Shown here one piece after another: positions 1 through 4,172 of a stretch of 16,861 nucleotides of DNA (position 1 is the stretch's first letter; each line of letters starts with the position of its first letter). Both the position numbers and the translations under genes were made by a program. The notes under the pieces were generated by a model that had not been told where the DNA came from, ran no database searches, and saw only the letters and a program-made list of their open reading frames with translations. This stretch comes from MFKM01 sp038065115 (GTDB lineage Bacteria > Patescibacteriota > Minisyncoccia > UBA6257 > MFKM01), in assembly GCA_038065115.1 (NCBI GenBank), contig JBBTRS010000006.1:1-16861 (forward strand), in the 5' to 3' direction.

Positions 1-511
1 TACCGCCAATCCAGTTTTGCGCGGTGCGAACTTCTCCCGGTTGTTTGTGTTCACCACGAACGCCGGACAATAAAATCTTGTGAGCTTCCTGCAGAAGCCT
101 CATAGAGATTGGGAGCTCATTCAGTCGGGCAATACTCTTATTCATTGCGGTAATATAATTTTGCACCTCGGTCCAGTCATCTCTTTTTTCCGGAGAGATT
201 TCTTCTTCCGGCAAGACTGCTTCGTCCATGCCAGTGCGAGTGCCTTCAATGCGGCTCGATTTTACCGCTTCATTGCGCACGTGCATTTGAATGAAAAAGT
301 CCACATCTGGCACAAGAATAGAATAGGCGTTCAGTTCTCCAACAAGCCGGATAGCTTCTTCCAAGAGAACAGGAATTCTTTTGTCTTGCCATTCGTAAGG
401 ATGATTTACCGGAGACGGCAAAAAGCTCTGGTATTCATAATCCTTACCCCAGAAGTGCTTTTTGTGAGCACCTGCCATAAATTTGTTATTTTGTTGTGCT
501 TTGTTCGCCAT
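1..511 (-). CDS. Fic family protein, N-terminal part (runs off the left edge)
   Basis: Fic proteins transfer AMP or another nucleotide-derived group to target hydroxyls; many act as toxins or regulators. I translated the minus strand from ATG at 511-509; the frame stays open for 170 codons to the window edge. The product has a Fic N-terminal domain: HPYEW near residues 37-41, a helical stretch at about 45-82, then SSRIEGT at 85-91. This fits the (S/T)xxxE(G/N) autoinhibitory motif (S85, E89, G90) of class II Fic enzymes, whose glutamate blocks ATP binding. LLSGVRGEHKQPGEVR (147-162) is the usual run-up to the catalytic domain. The catalytic HPFxxGNGR loop lies outside the window, so activity cannot be judged. 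No Shine-Dalgarno motif precedes the ATG, and a hairpin repeat lies 16 nt upstream. A second in-frame ATG at residue 12 is possible. Family assignment is firm; the target is unknown. Confidence 0.88.
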   Translation of the reverse strand, partial: MANKAQQNNKFMAGAHKKHFWGKDYEYQSFLPSPVNHPYEWQDKRIPVLLEEAIRLVGELNAYSILVPDVDFFIQMHVRNEAVKSSRIEGTRTGMDEAVLPEEEISPEKRDDWTEVQNYITAMNKSIARLNELPISMRLLQEAHKILLSGVRGEHKQPGEVRTAQNWIGG

Positions 512-521
512 GGTTTTACTT

Positions 522-564
522 GTTTTACCCCCACACCAAACACCCGTTTGGTGTGGGGGTTTAT
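522..564. repeat. long hairpin repeat, copy 1
   Basis: Positions 527-541 and 546-560 form a perfect 15-bp stem (ACCCCCACACCAAAC paired with its complement) around the loop ACCC. The flanks GTTTT on the left and TTAT on the right are shared with copy 2 at 2251-2295, while the inner stem differs but stays paired. It lies 16 nt upstream of the Fic start. It could be a bidirectional terminator, but neither side has a strong T-run. A dispersed REP-like palindrome fits better. Confidence 0.8.
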
Positions 565-726
565 CTAAGTTGAAATATGTATTCCCATATTACCAGATAT
601 CCACAAAAAGTGCAATAAGGATATCTGTATTACGACTTGGCACAAAAAGACGATGCAATTGACCCACAGAATCTAAGCACGCAAAACCAAAGGCCATGAA
701 AATAACGTATCCCAAAAGTGTCCAAT

Positions 727-849
727 TTAAAAAGGGGAAATGCCCCTGTCTGTTTTATTATCAACCCACCTTGAAAATAAACCCATACATTCAAAAGTTT
801 GCCACTCTTGAGTATCCAGAAATATTTTTACTATATCTTTGTCTTCCAT
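727..849 (-). CDS. doubtful small ORF, 40 aa
   Basis: An ATG at 849-847 opens 40 codons ending in TAA at 729-727. The product starts MEDKDIVKIF and ends DRGISPF; it is hydrophilic, with two Trp and no recognisable domain. It shares the direction of the Fic, STAS and GHKL genes. A hairpin followed by TTTTT on the minus strand overlaps its last codons, which fits a short transcript ending there. An AAGGTGA motif lies about 16 nt before the ATG, too far for normal use. I do not recognise it, and it may be chance. Confidence 0.22.
   Translation of the reverse strand: MEDKDIVKIFLDTQEWQTFECMGLFSRWVDNKTDRGISPF
729..747 (-). terminator. possible weak intrinsic terminator
   Basis: On the minus strand AGGGG-CATTT-CCCCT forms a 5-bp stem (+ strand 733-737 with 743-747) followed at once by TTTTT. 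The stem is short, so strength is doubtful. It would end transcription coming from the STAS/GHKL side before the Fic gene. Confidence 0.35.
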
Positions 850-920
850 AAAATTATTTTTTGATCACCTTACGGTCTTTCTCTTTGCCGCCAATCCGAA
901 TATAGTCCTCGCCATCCTCC

Positions 921-1024
921 GCTCCCGCCGACGCTTCTGCCTTCGTTAAAACTTCGGCGGATAAAAAAGCTATGGCGGGCAAGAAAGCTATGGACGGGCA
1001 AGCAACCCTGCCTGCCGGCAGGCA
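921..1024. repeat. GC-rich short-repeat cluster
   Basis: Three elements sit together. CCGCCGA (925-931) and TCGGCGG (954-960) are inverted repeats. AAGCTATGG(a)CGGGCAAG occurs twice in tandem at about 967-1002, differing by one A. The perfect 16-nt palindrome TGCCTGCCGGCAGGCA lies at 1009-1024 and is the core of the 20-nt palindrome at 3471-3490. Composition differs sharply from the neighbouring AT-rich DNA. I recall similar short GC-rich palindromes from Patescibacteria contigs but cannot verify that here. Confidence 0.6.
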
Positions 1025-1065
1025 ATCCTTCCCACTTAAATATTTAGCTCTAGTTCATGCTTCGT

Positions 1066-1356
1066 TCATTTAATCCTAAATGTGCGTTTATTTGCTTCTT
1101 GAAGAATTTTTAGAGTTGCTTGCACGGAAAGATTATCACTAGGCAAAAGTATCAACCCCTCATTCAACTGATCCAACAAAGGACTCAAAAATTCATCTGC
1201 CCATGATGGAGACAGCGTCAAAACGCCTGAAAAATCTATTTCCAGTTCCTCGCTTCCGGGAAGTTCGCGCAACGTCGACACAAAGGCCTTTAAGGCTTCA
1301 CTTCCCAATTCTCGCGAAATCAAGGTTTTACCAAATTTTTCTAATTGTAATTTCAT
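1066..1356 (-). CDS. STAS-like protein, DUF4325 type
   Basis: This 96-aa protein matches the DUF4325 group, small STAS-like proteins. The diagnostic stretch is EIDFSGVLTLSPSWADEFL (about residues 39-57), which parallels the hydrophobic strand and phospho-acceptor loop of anti-anti-sigma factors, followed by NLSVQATLKIL near the C-terminus. STAS proteins of the RsbV/SpoIIAA type bind GHKL anti-sigma kinases, and the gene directly upstream encodes a GHKL-domain protein, so the two probably act together. I chose ATG 1356, 11 nt after the upstream stop and directly before MKLQLEKFG. An in-frame ATG at 1392 would overlap the upstream gene by 25 nt and add 12 atypical residues. No Shine-Dalgarno motif is visible. 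Function beyond the partnership is unknown. Confidence 0.8.
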   Translation of the reverse strand: MKLQLEKFGKTLISRELGSEALKAFVSTLRELPGSEELEIDFSGVLTLSPSWADEFLSPLLDQLNEGLILLPSDNLSVQATLKILQEANKRTFRIK

Positions 1357-1367
1357 ATAATTATTTT

Positions 1368-2087
1368 TTAAAATTCTATCTTTACTAAACATCCTCGCAC
1401 CACATTCGGCCCGCGCGTAACGCGAAAGATTTTATTCGCCCCTTGCATCCGCACTTCCGCGTCACCGCTGGTATAAAACAAGTTTATGGGATTGGCCAAA
1501 ATAACTTCACGGACAAGCTTCAATCCATTTCCCCGTTTTTCCGGAGCTCTGCCCGAAATAAATTCAGTGAAAGCGACTTCCACGGCCTCCACATGACTTT
1601 TTAACCGAGGGCGAACTTGGCGCAAAGTTTCTAAAACACCCAATCCACGGTCAGCCAAAACAATAATTCTTTTTTCTAAATCATACCCGAAAAAGATTCC
1701 TGCCTTATCCGGCCACTTTCCTATATTGTGAGCAAATGAATTATCACCAATCTCTCCGGTGATTAACGTAATCAAAGAATACATTTTTTCAAAACCTGGT
1801 TTTTGAAGAAGCAGGTACTCCATCTTTGTTAGCTTGGCGTTAAAAATAGAACTGGTGGGACAATAAAAAGTCCCAGGGAACTCTGTTCCTTTCTCTATCC
1901 ATTCAGTGGCAAAGCGCATCAAATCACTAGAAAAAACTTCCAGGTCGTTCTCGCGGTAATAACGATGCGTGCCACCTTCTTTTTTGATCGCGACCAATCT
2001 GCCGCTCTCGTCCCAACGACGCAGGGTATTCATGGAAACTCCCAAATATTCCGCGGCTTGGCCTATGGTTAATAGCTTTTCTTCCAT
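1368..2087 (-). CDS. MerR-type HTH fused to a GHKL (HATPase) domain
   Basis: This 239-aa protein joins two modules. Residues 3-52 are a MerR/excisionase-type winged HTH (LLTIGQAAEYLGVSMNTLRR, then the wing GGTHRYYREND), which binds DNA. Residues 100-235 are a GHKL ATP-binding domain: N-box E112-x-x-D115-N116-S117-x-x-H120-N121, G1 box D146-R-G148-L-G150, and the lid/G2 motif RGNGLKLV at 185-192. There is no histidine phospho-acceptor domain and no membrane segment, so it is not a classical sensor kinase. The GHKL part may be an RsbW/RsbT-like switch kinase aimed at the STAS-like protein encoded 11 nt downstream. With a fused HTH, the switch could act directly on a promoter rather than on a sigma factor; that is inference. 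A leaderless-type promoter and spaced repeats precede it. Confidence 0.83.
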   Translation of the reverse strand: MEEKLLTIGQAAEYLGVSMNTLRRWDESGRLVAIKKEGGTHRYYRENDLEVFSSDLMRFATEWIEKGTEFPGTFYCPTSSIFNAKLTKMEYLLLQKPGFEKMYSLITLITGEIGDNSFAHNIGKWPDKAGIFFGYDLEKRIIVLADRGLGVLETLRQVRPRLKSHVEAVEVAFTEFISGRAPEKRGNGLKLVREVILANPINLFYTSGDAEVRMQGANKIFRVTRGPNVVRGCLVKIEF

Positions 2088-2094
2088 AACGGTT

Positions 2095-2123
2095 ATCCTA
2101 GCATATTATCTAAATCTACACAA
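2095..2123 (-). promoter_or_regulatory. promoter of the MerR-GHKL gene (leaderless type)
   Basis: On the minus strand TTGTGT (2123-2118), a 17-nt spacer and TAGGAT (2100-2095) are followed by only 7 nt before the ATG at 2087. Transcription would start at or within a base or two of the start codon. The layout matches the promoters at 3616-3644 and 12198-12226. Confidence 0.55.
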
Positions 2124-2159
2124 GTATCACTTAAATCTACCCAAAATTATGGCAATCTA
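2111..2159. promoter_or_regulatory. three spaced TAGATT repeats, candidate operator
   Basis: On the plus strand AATCTA occurs at 2113-2118, 2134-2139 and 2154-2159, spaced 21 and 20 nt, or two helical turns. The first two copies extend to TAAATCTA. The first lies inside the promoter spacer of the MerR-GHKL gene, where MerR-family regulators classically bind; the others lie upstream of the -35. Autoregulation is a reasonable inference. Confidence 0.45.
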
Positions 2160-2250
2160 TCCATTATGTGGATAAATTGCACATCTGCAATGAGCACATT
2201 TATAGTGGGTTTGCTGTTTAGTTGTTGTGGCGATTTCCTTTGGCATATAG

Positions 2251-2295
2251 TTTTACCCCCACACCAACTTACGGTAAGTTGGTGTGGGGGTTTAT
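2251..2295. repeat. long hairpin repeat, copy 2
   Basis: Positions 2255-2271 and 2275-2291 form a perfect 17-bp stem (ACCCCCACACCAACTTA and its complement) with loop CGG. The outer 12 bp and the flanks GTTTT and TTAT match copy 1 at 522-564, while the inner part differs with compensating changes. It begins right at the stop codon of the winged-helix gene. Its minus-strand transcript continues TAAAAC, not a U-run, so it is not a classical terminator in that direction. Confidence 0.8.
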
Positions 2296-2681
2296 AACTT
2301 CCTATATCTCGTGCTTCGGCCAAGCCCGATGCGCTCGACTTTTTTGAGACGCAATAATTTATCCAATGCCTGATTGACAGTAGGGCGGGCGACCCCCGCT
2401 TTTTCGGCAATCTCGCCGGGAGCGGCCTCTTTTACGTTCTGCAAATATTCCAAAACCGCCGATTGCTTCGGTGACAAAATCTTTTCTATGTTTTTGTGAA
2501 AAACGGCATCGGGAGCCGGACGATTAACAATCTGCTCAACTTCTTTCTCCGTGATTTTAATGCCAGAAAGCCGCAAAGACGCAGCCGTGCTTTGAATAAG
2601 GGTCTGACGCTTTATTTCTTTTAAAAACTCCGGATTAATAGAGCCGTTGGGTAGAAACTTTTTGGTATGGAATTTTGCCAT
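2292..2681 (-). CDS. winged-helix protein with a VbhA-like N-terminal segment
   Basis: This 129-aa protein has a C-terminal winged helix (about 68-129): LSPKQSAVLEYLQ, GEIAEKAGVARPTVNQALDKL and the wing ERIGLGRSTRYRKL. That layout closely resembles the wHTH found at the C-terminus of many Fic proteins. The N-terminal part (about 18-54) is helical, with QTLIQSTAASLRLSGIKITEKE. This resembles VbhA-type Fic antitoxins, whose (S/T)xxxE(G/N) helix carries the inhibitory glutamate. Here the window reads S35-L-R-L-S39-G40, so the glutamate is replaced by serine. It may be a split-off regulator related to Fic systems, and a Fic gene lies about 1.8 kb downstream on the same strand. The wHTH is solid; the VbhA link is tentative. 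Its own promoter lies at 2705-2733. Confidence 0.72.
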   Translation of the reverse strand: MAKFHTKKFLPNGSINPEFLKEIKRQTLIQSTAASLRLSGIKITEKEVEQIVNRPAPDAVFHKNIEKILSPKQSAVLEYLQNVKEAAPGEIAEKAGVARPTVNQALDKLLRLKKVERIGLGRSTRYRKL

Positions 2682-2704
2682 AATGTCTTTACTTTAACTA
2701 TATA

Positions 2705-2733
2705 AGATTATATTAGATTAGGCAATAAGTCAA
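2705..2733 (-). promoter_or_regulatory. promoter of the winged-helix gene
   Basis: Minus-strand TTGACT (2733-2728), a 17-nt spacer and TAATCT (2710-2705) precede the ATG at 2681 by 23 nt. A perfect TATAAT (2712-2707) overlaps but leaves only a 15-nt spacer. The -35 is a near-consensus match. Confidence 0.6.
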
Positions 2734-2743
2734 CAAGCTAAAT

Positions 2744-2784
2744 CGTATATAACGACTATAACGGATTATATCCGAATATAGCCG
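2744..2784. promoter_or_regulatory. helically phased CG/TATA repeats upstream of the winged-helix promoter
   Basis: CG dinucleotides at 2744, 2753, 2762, 2773 and 2783 alternate with TATA in the pattern CGnnTATA, with spacings of 9, 9, 11 and 10 nt. The array sits 11-51 nt upstream of the -35. It could be an operator for the winged-helix protein itself or a bent upstream activating element. No gene overlaps it. Confidence 0.4.
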
Positions 2785-2828
2785 AAAAATGAGAATAAAT
2801 ATGACTATGCAAAATCCATATGAGGATT

Positions 2829-2863
2829 TAATAAAACAGAAATCGAGCGAATGTTCGCTCGAT
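2829..2863 (-). terminator. intrinsic terminator after tRNA-Asn
   Basis: ATCGAGCGAA (2842-2851) pairs with TTCGCTCGAT (2854-2863) across a two-base centre, effectively an 8-9 bp stem with a small loop. On the minus strand it is followed by TTTCTGTTTTATT. It lies 12 nt past the tRNA 3' end and separates it from the winged-helix promoter. Confidence 0.75.
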
Positions 2864-2874
2864 CTCAATCAATG

Positions 2875-3204
2875 CTCCGGCGGTAGGATTCGAACCTACG
2901 ACCATCTCCTTACGTTTATCCCAATGTTTCCGTTGGGGACGGACTATATCATATTCCGCTTTTGCGGAATCGAGGCGCTTCCCCCAAATTTTATTTGGAG
3001 TACTCCCTTTCGGGATAGTCTCTACACCTTCCCAGCTCCAGTTTTGATTTACAGAAATTTCTATAAAACAAAACCGGGGCTGGGCTTGGCTCGGGATTGC
3101 CATTTTTAGGTTTCCCCGAATTCACCTCGTTTTTCAACCTGAATTACTTCAGGAAGCTGCATTTAAATATACAGGGAGTCGCTCTACCACTGAGCTACGC
3201 CGGA
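2875..3204 (-). tRNA. tRNA-Asn(GUU), interrupted by a group I intron
   Basis: Exon 1 (3204-3171, 34 nt) gives acceptor TCCGGCG, D-arm GCTC-AGTGGTA-GAGC and anticodon 5' strand ACTCC plus CTGT. Exon 2 (2912-2875, 38 nt) gives TAA, GGAGA, variable loop TGGTC, T-arm GTAGG-TTCGAAT-CCTAC, acceptor CGCCGGA and discriminator G. Joined, the loop reads CTGTTAA with anticodon GUU, split between positions 35 and 36. The acceptor pairs perfectly over 7 bp. Position 27-43 is an A-A mismatch. CCA is not encoded (the genome continues CAT), unlike the tRNA-Lys in this window. The 5' exon also encodes the C-terminus of the upstream GIY-YIG gene, so the two are probably co-transcribed. A terminator follows at 2829-2863. 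Confidence 0.93.
2913..3170 (-). ncRNA. group I intron in tRNA-Asn, 258 nt, no internal ORF
   Basis: Self-splicing intron in the style of bacterial tRNA introns (IC3-like). P1 is visible: exon CUGU pairs with intron GCAG (3160-3157), placing a U-G wobble at the 5' splice site. The last intron base is G (position 2913). P2 is CCTGAA/TTCAGG. The core has AATTCGGGGAAACCT followed by GGCAATCCCGAGCCAAGCC, near-identical in form to the P-Q core of cyanobacterial tRNA-Leu introns. The R element GTAGAGACTATCC (near 3013-3025) and S element GATATAGTCC (2950-2941) form P7, and CCCAA/TTGGG makes P9. All core parts are present, so it should be active. It is compact, with no homing-nuclease gene inside, but a GIY-YIG gene lies just upstream of the tRNA. 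Subgroup is my recollection; group I identity is firm. Confidence 0.9.
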
Positions 3205-3453
3205 ATGTTTTAATAATAATTGGTTTCTTAATTTACGTCCAGCGCCACTTTTAAATAATTTTTCACGACTTCGCGCCTCTTCACGAGTTTTAAAGCTTTC
3301 AGAATACAGCAATTGGAAAGGCCCTCTTTGTGAGGTAGAAGGCGTAGATTTTTTGCCACGATTGTGTTCTTTTAAGCGTCTTGAAATATTGTTGGTTATG
3401 CCGGTATAAAACTTTTTATCTTTCAAACTTTGGAGAATATAAACGTGATACAT
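3184..3453 (-). CDS. GIY-YIG nuclease domain protein whose C-terminus is tRNA sequence
   Basis: An 89-aa single-domain protein of the UPF0213/YhbQ-like GIY-YIG group. HVYILQ (residues 3-8) and FYTGIT (15-20) supply the GIY-YIG strands, with the arginines of NISRRLKEHNRG, the helix SFKTREEARSREK and its catalytic-type glutamate region, and the typical ending LFKSGAGRKLRNQLL. These domains cut DNA using a metal ion. The last residues, HSGVAQW, and the TAG stop are encoded by the first 21 nt of the tRNA-Asn 5' exon. The ATG (3453-3451) follows a second copy of that exon and coincides with an AAATG that also occurs in the first 11 nt of the tRNA intron. A 3' remnant of a related gene lies further upstream. 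The context suggests a mobile cassette that targets tRNA-Asn. No Shine-Dalgarno motif. Confidence 0.85.
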   Translation of the reverse strand: MYHVYILQSLKDKKFYTGITNNISRRLKEHNRGKKSTPSTSQRGPFQLLYSESFKTREEARSREKLFKSGAGRKLRNQLLLKHSGVAQW

Positions 3454-3461
3454 TTAATATT

Positions 3462-3512
3462 GGGAGTCGCCCTGCCTGCCGGCAGGCAGGTCTACCACTG
3501 AGCTACGCCGGA
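3462..3512 (-). pseudogene. broken copy of the tRNA-Asn 5' exon
   Basis: Minus-strand 3512-3491 and 3470-3462 reproduce the first 31 nt of the tRNA-Asn 5' exon exactly. They are interrupted after GGTAGA, in the D-stem, by a 20-nt palindrome (3471-3490). The sequence after CTCCC (AATATTAAATG) resembles the start of the intron (ATATTTAAATG). There is no 3' half, so no tRNA can form. This copy and the functional exon flank the GIY-YIG gene as direct repeats. Confidence 0.9.
3471..3490. repeat. 20-nt perfect palindrome inserted in the tRNA fragment
   Basis: CCTGCCTGCCGGCAGGCAGG is a perfect palindrome lying exactly between two blocks that are contiguous in the intact exon at 3171-3204. The insertion has no obvious target duplication. 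Its central 16 nt recur at 1009-1024. Confidence 0.9.
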
Positions 3513-3574
3513 ATGCTTTTAAATAATAATTGTTTTTTTAATTCGCGTCCAGTGTCGCTTTTCAGAAACTTTTC
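3503..3574 (-). pseudogene. 3' remnant of a second GIY-YIG gene
   Basis: The minus strand reads EKFLKSDTGRELKKQLLF and then KSIPA before TAG. This aligns with EKLFKSGAGRKLRNQLLL near the end of the intact GIY-YIG protein at 3184-3453. DNA similarity continues through the AT-rich linker (AATAATAATTG) into the tRNA fragment. No GIY-YIG similarity is visible upstream of EKF. The stop lies in the tRNA copy but in a different frame from the intact gene. It is the residue of an older tandem cassette. Confidence 0.8.
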
Positions 3575-3577
3575 TTT

Positions 3578-3606
3578 ATAATAAAAAAATCAAAAGATAA
3601 ATGAAA
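3578..3606 (-). promoter_or_regulatory. possible promoter of the GIY-YIG/tRNA-Asn unit
   Basis: Minus-strand TTTCAT (3606-3601), a 17-nt spacer and TATTAT (3583-3578) lie just upstream of the GIY-YIG remnant, back to back with the plus-strand promoter at 3616. The -35 is poor, so this is tentative, but something must drive the tRNA and no better site is seen. Confidence 0.3.
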
Positions 3607-3615
3607 TTTTTTTTG

Positions 3616-3644
3616 TTGACGATTAAGGCATTTTATTTTAGTAT
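3616..3644 (+). promoter_or_regulatory. promoter of the DJ-1/lepA unit (near-leaderless)
   Basis: TTGACG (3616-3621), a 17-nt spacer and TAGTAT (3639-3644) precede the ATG at 3654 by 9 nt, so the predicted mRNA begins about 2-3 nt before the start codon. No ribosome binding site could fit. Confidence 0.65.
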
Positions 3645-3653
3645 TTTGTCAAG

Positions 3654-4172
3654 ATGAAAAAAGCGGTATTGATTATAGCTTATAAAAATTTTCAGGACAG
3701 AGAATATTCTGTTACTAAAGAGGTTTTGGAAAACGGGGGAACGGAAGTTAAAACCGCGGCCAGTCAAAAAGGAACAGCCGAAGGGGTTTTTGGTCTCAAG
3801 GCAAGCGTGGATTTATTGGCGGCGGAAATCAACTTGGCTGATTTTGACGCCGTTGTTTTTATTGGCGGAGGCGGCGCTTTGGAATATCTTGATAACGAAA
3901 TTTCTTATAATTTAACCAGAGAAACAATTAGACAGAATAAACTTTTAGCGGCTATTTGCGTTGCGCCGGTGATTTTGGCAAGAGCCGGAGCGCTGAAAAA
4001 TAAAAAAGCGACGGTCTGGCAAAATATTTCGGACAAAGAATCGATAAAAATTTTAGAAAAAAATGGCGCCGAATTTATTAACAAAGACGTGGTTTTTGAC
4101 GGAAAAATTATTACCGCCAACGGTCCGGCTGCCGCTGAAAAATTTGGCGAAAGCATTTTAAAACTCATTTAA
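3654..4172 (+). CDS. DJ-1/PfpI family protein
   Basis: A 172-aa protein with the flavodoxin-like DJ-1/PfpI fold: strand KKAVLIIAY, E17 in QDREY at the position of the conserved acidic residue, AVVFIGGGGALEYL (67-80), and the nucleophile elbow AAICVAPVILARAG (99-112) with C102. The usual His after the Cys (AICHGP) is Val here, common in some subfamilies. KKATVW and GKIITANGPAAAEKFGESIL match the C-terminal part, and length is usual. Members are proteases, chaperones or glyoxalase/deglycase-type enzymes, and sequence does not say which this is. It heads its transcription unit with a near-leaderless promoter, and its TAA overlaps the lepA ATG by one base, so lepA is probably translationally coupled to it. 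Confidence 0.88.
   Translation: MKKAVLIIAYKNFQDREYSVTKEVLENGGTEVKTAASQKGTAEGVFGLKASVDLLAAEINLADFDAVVFIGGGGALEYLDNEISYNLTRETIRQNKLLAAICVAPVILARAGALKNKKATVWQNISDKESIKILEKNGAEFINKDVVFDGKIITANGPAAAEKFGESILKLI

Larger units (their letters stand above)
561..1065. other. 505-nt stretch with no convincing gene
   Basis: Apart from a doubtful 40-codon ORF (727-849, minus) this spacer shows no coding signal. It contains a weak terminator-like hairpin at 733-747, and a GC-rich inverted-repeat zone at 921-1024 that stands out from the AT-rich surroundings. It reads as decayed intergenic DNA between the Fic gene and the STAS/GHKL pair. Confidence 0.5.

Noticed and set aside
80..568. 162-codon plus-strand open frame
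   Set aside because: It is antisense to the Fic coding frame, which has clear Fic motifs; the plus-strand product is compositionally odd and runs through the hairpin repeat.
1357..1392. Earlier ATG for the STAS-like gene
   Set aside because: It overlaps the upstream gene by 25 nt and adds residues not typical of the family.
2744..2784. CRISPR-like repeat array
   Set aside because: Repeat units are under 11 nt with no spacers; the pattern is phased promoter-proximal DNA.
2828..3103. 91-codon minus-strand frame (and an opposing plus-strand frame at 2789-3109)
   Set aside because: Both lie over the group I intron and tRNA 3' exon; the VVGSNPTAGA ending is translated tRNA T-arm.
3462..3512. 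Second functional tRNA-Asn
   Set aside because: The D-stem is interrupted by a palindrome and no 3' half follows.
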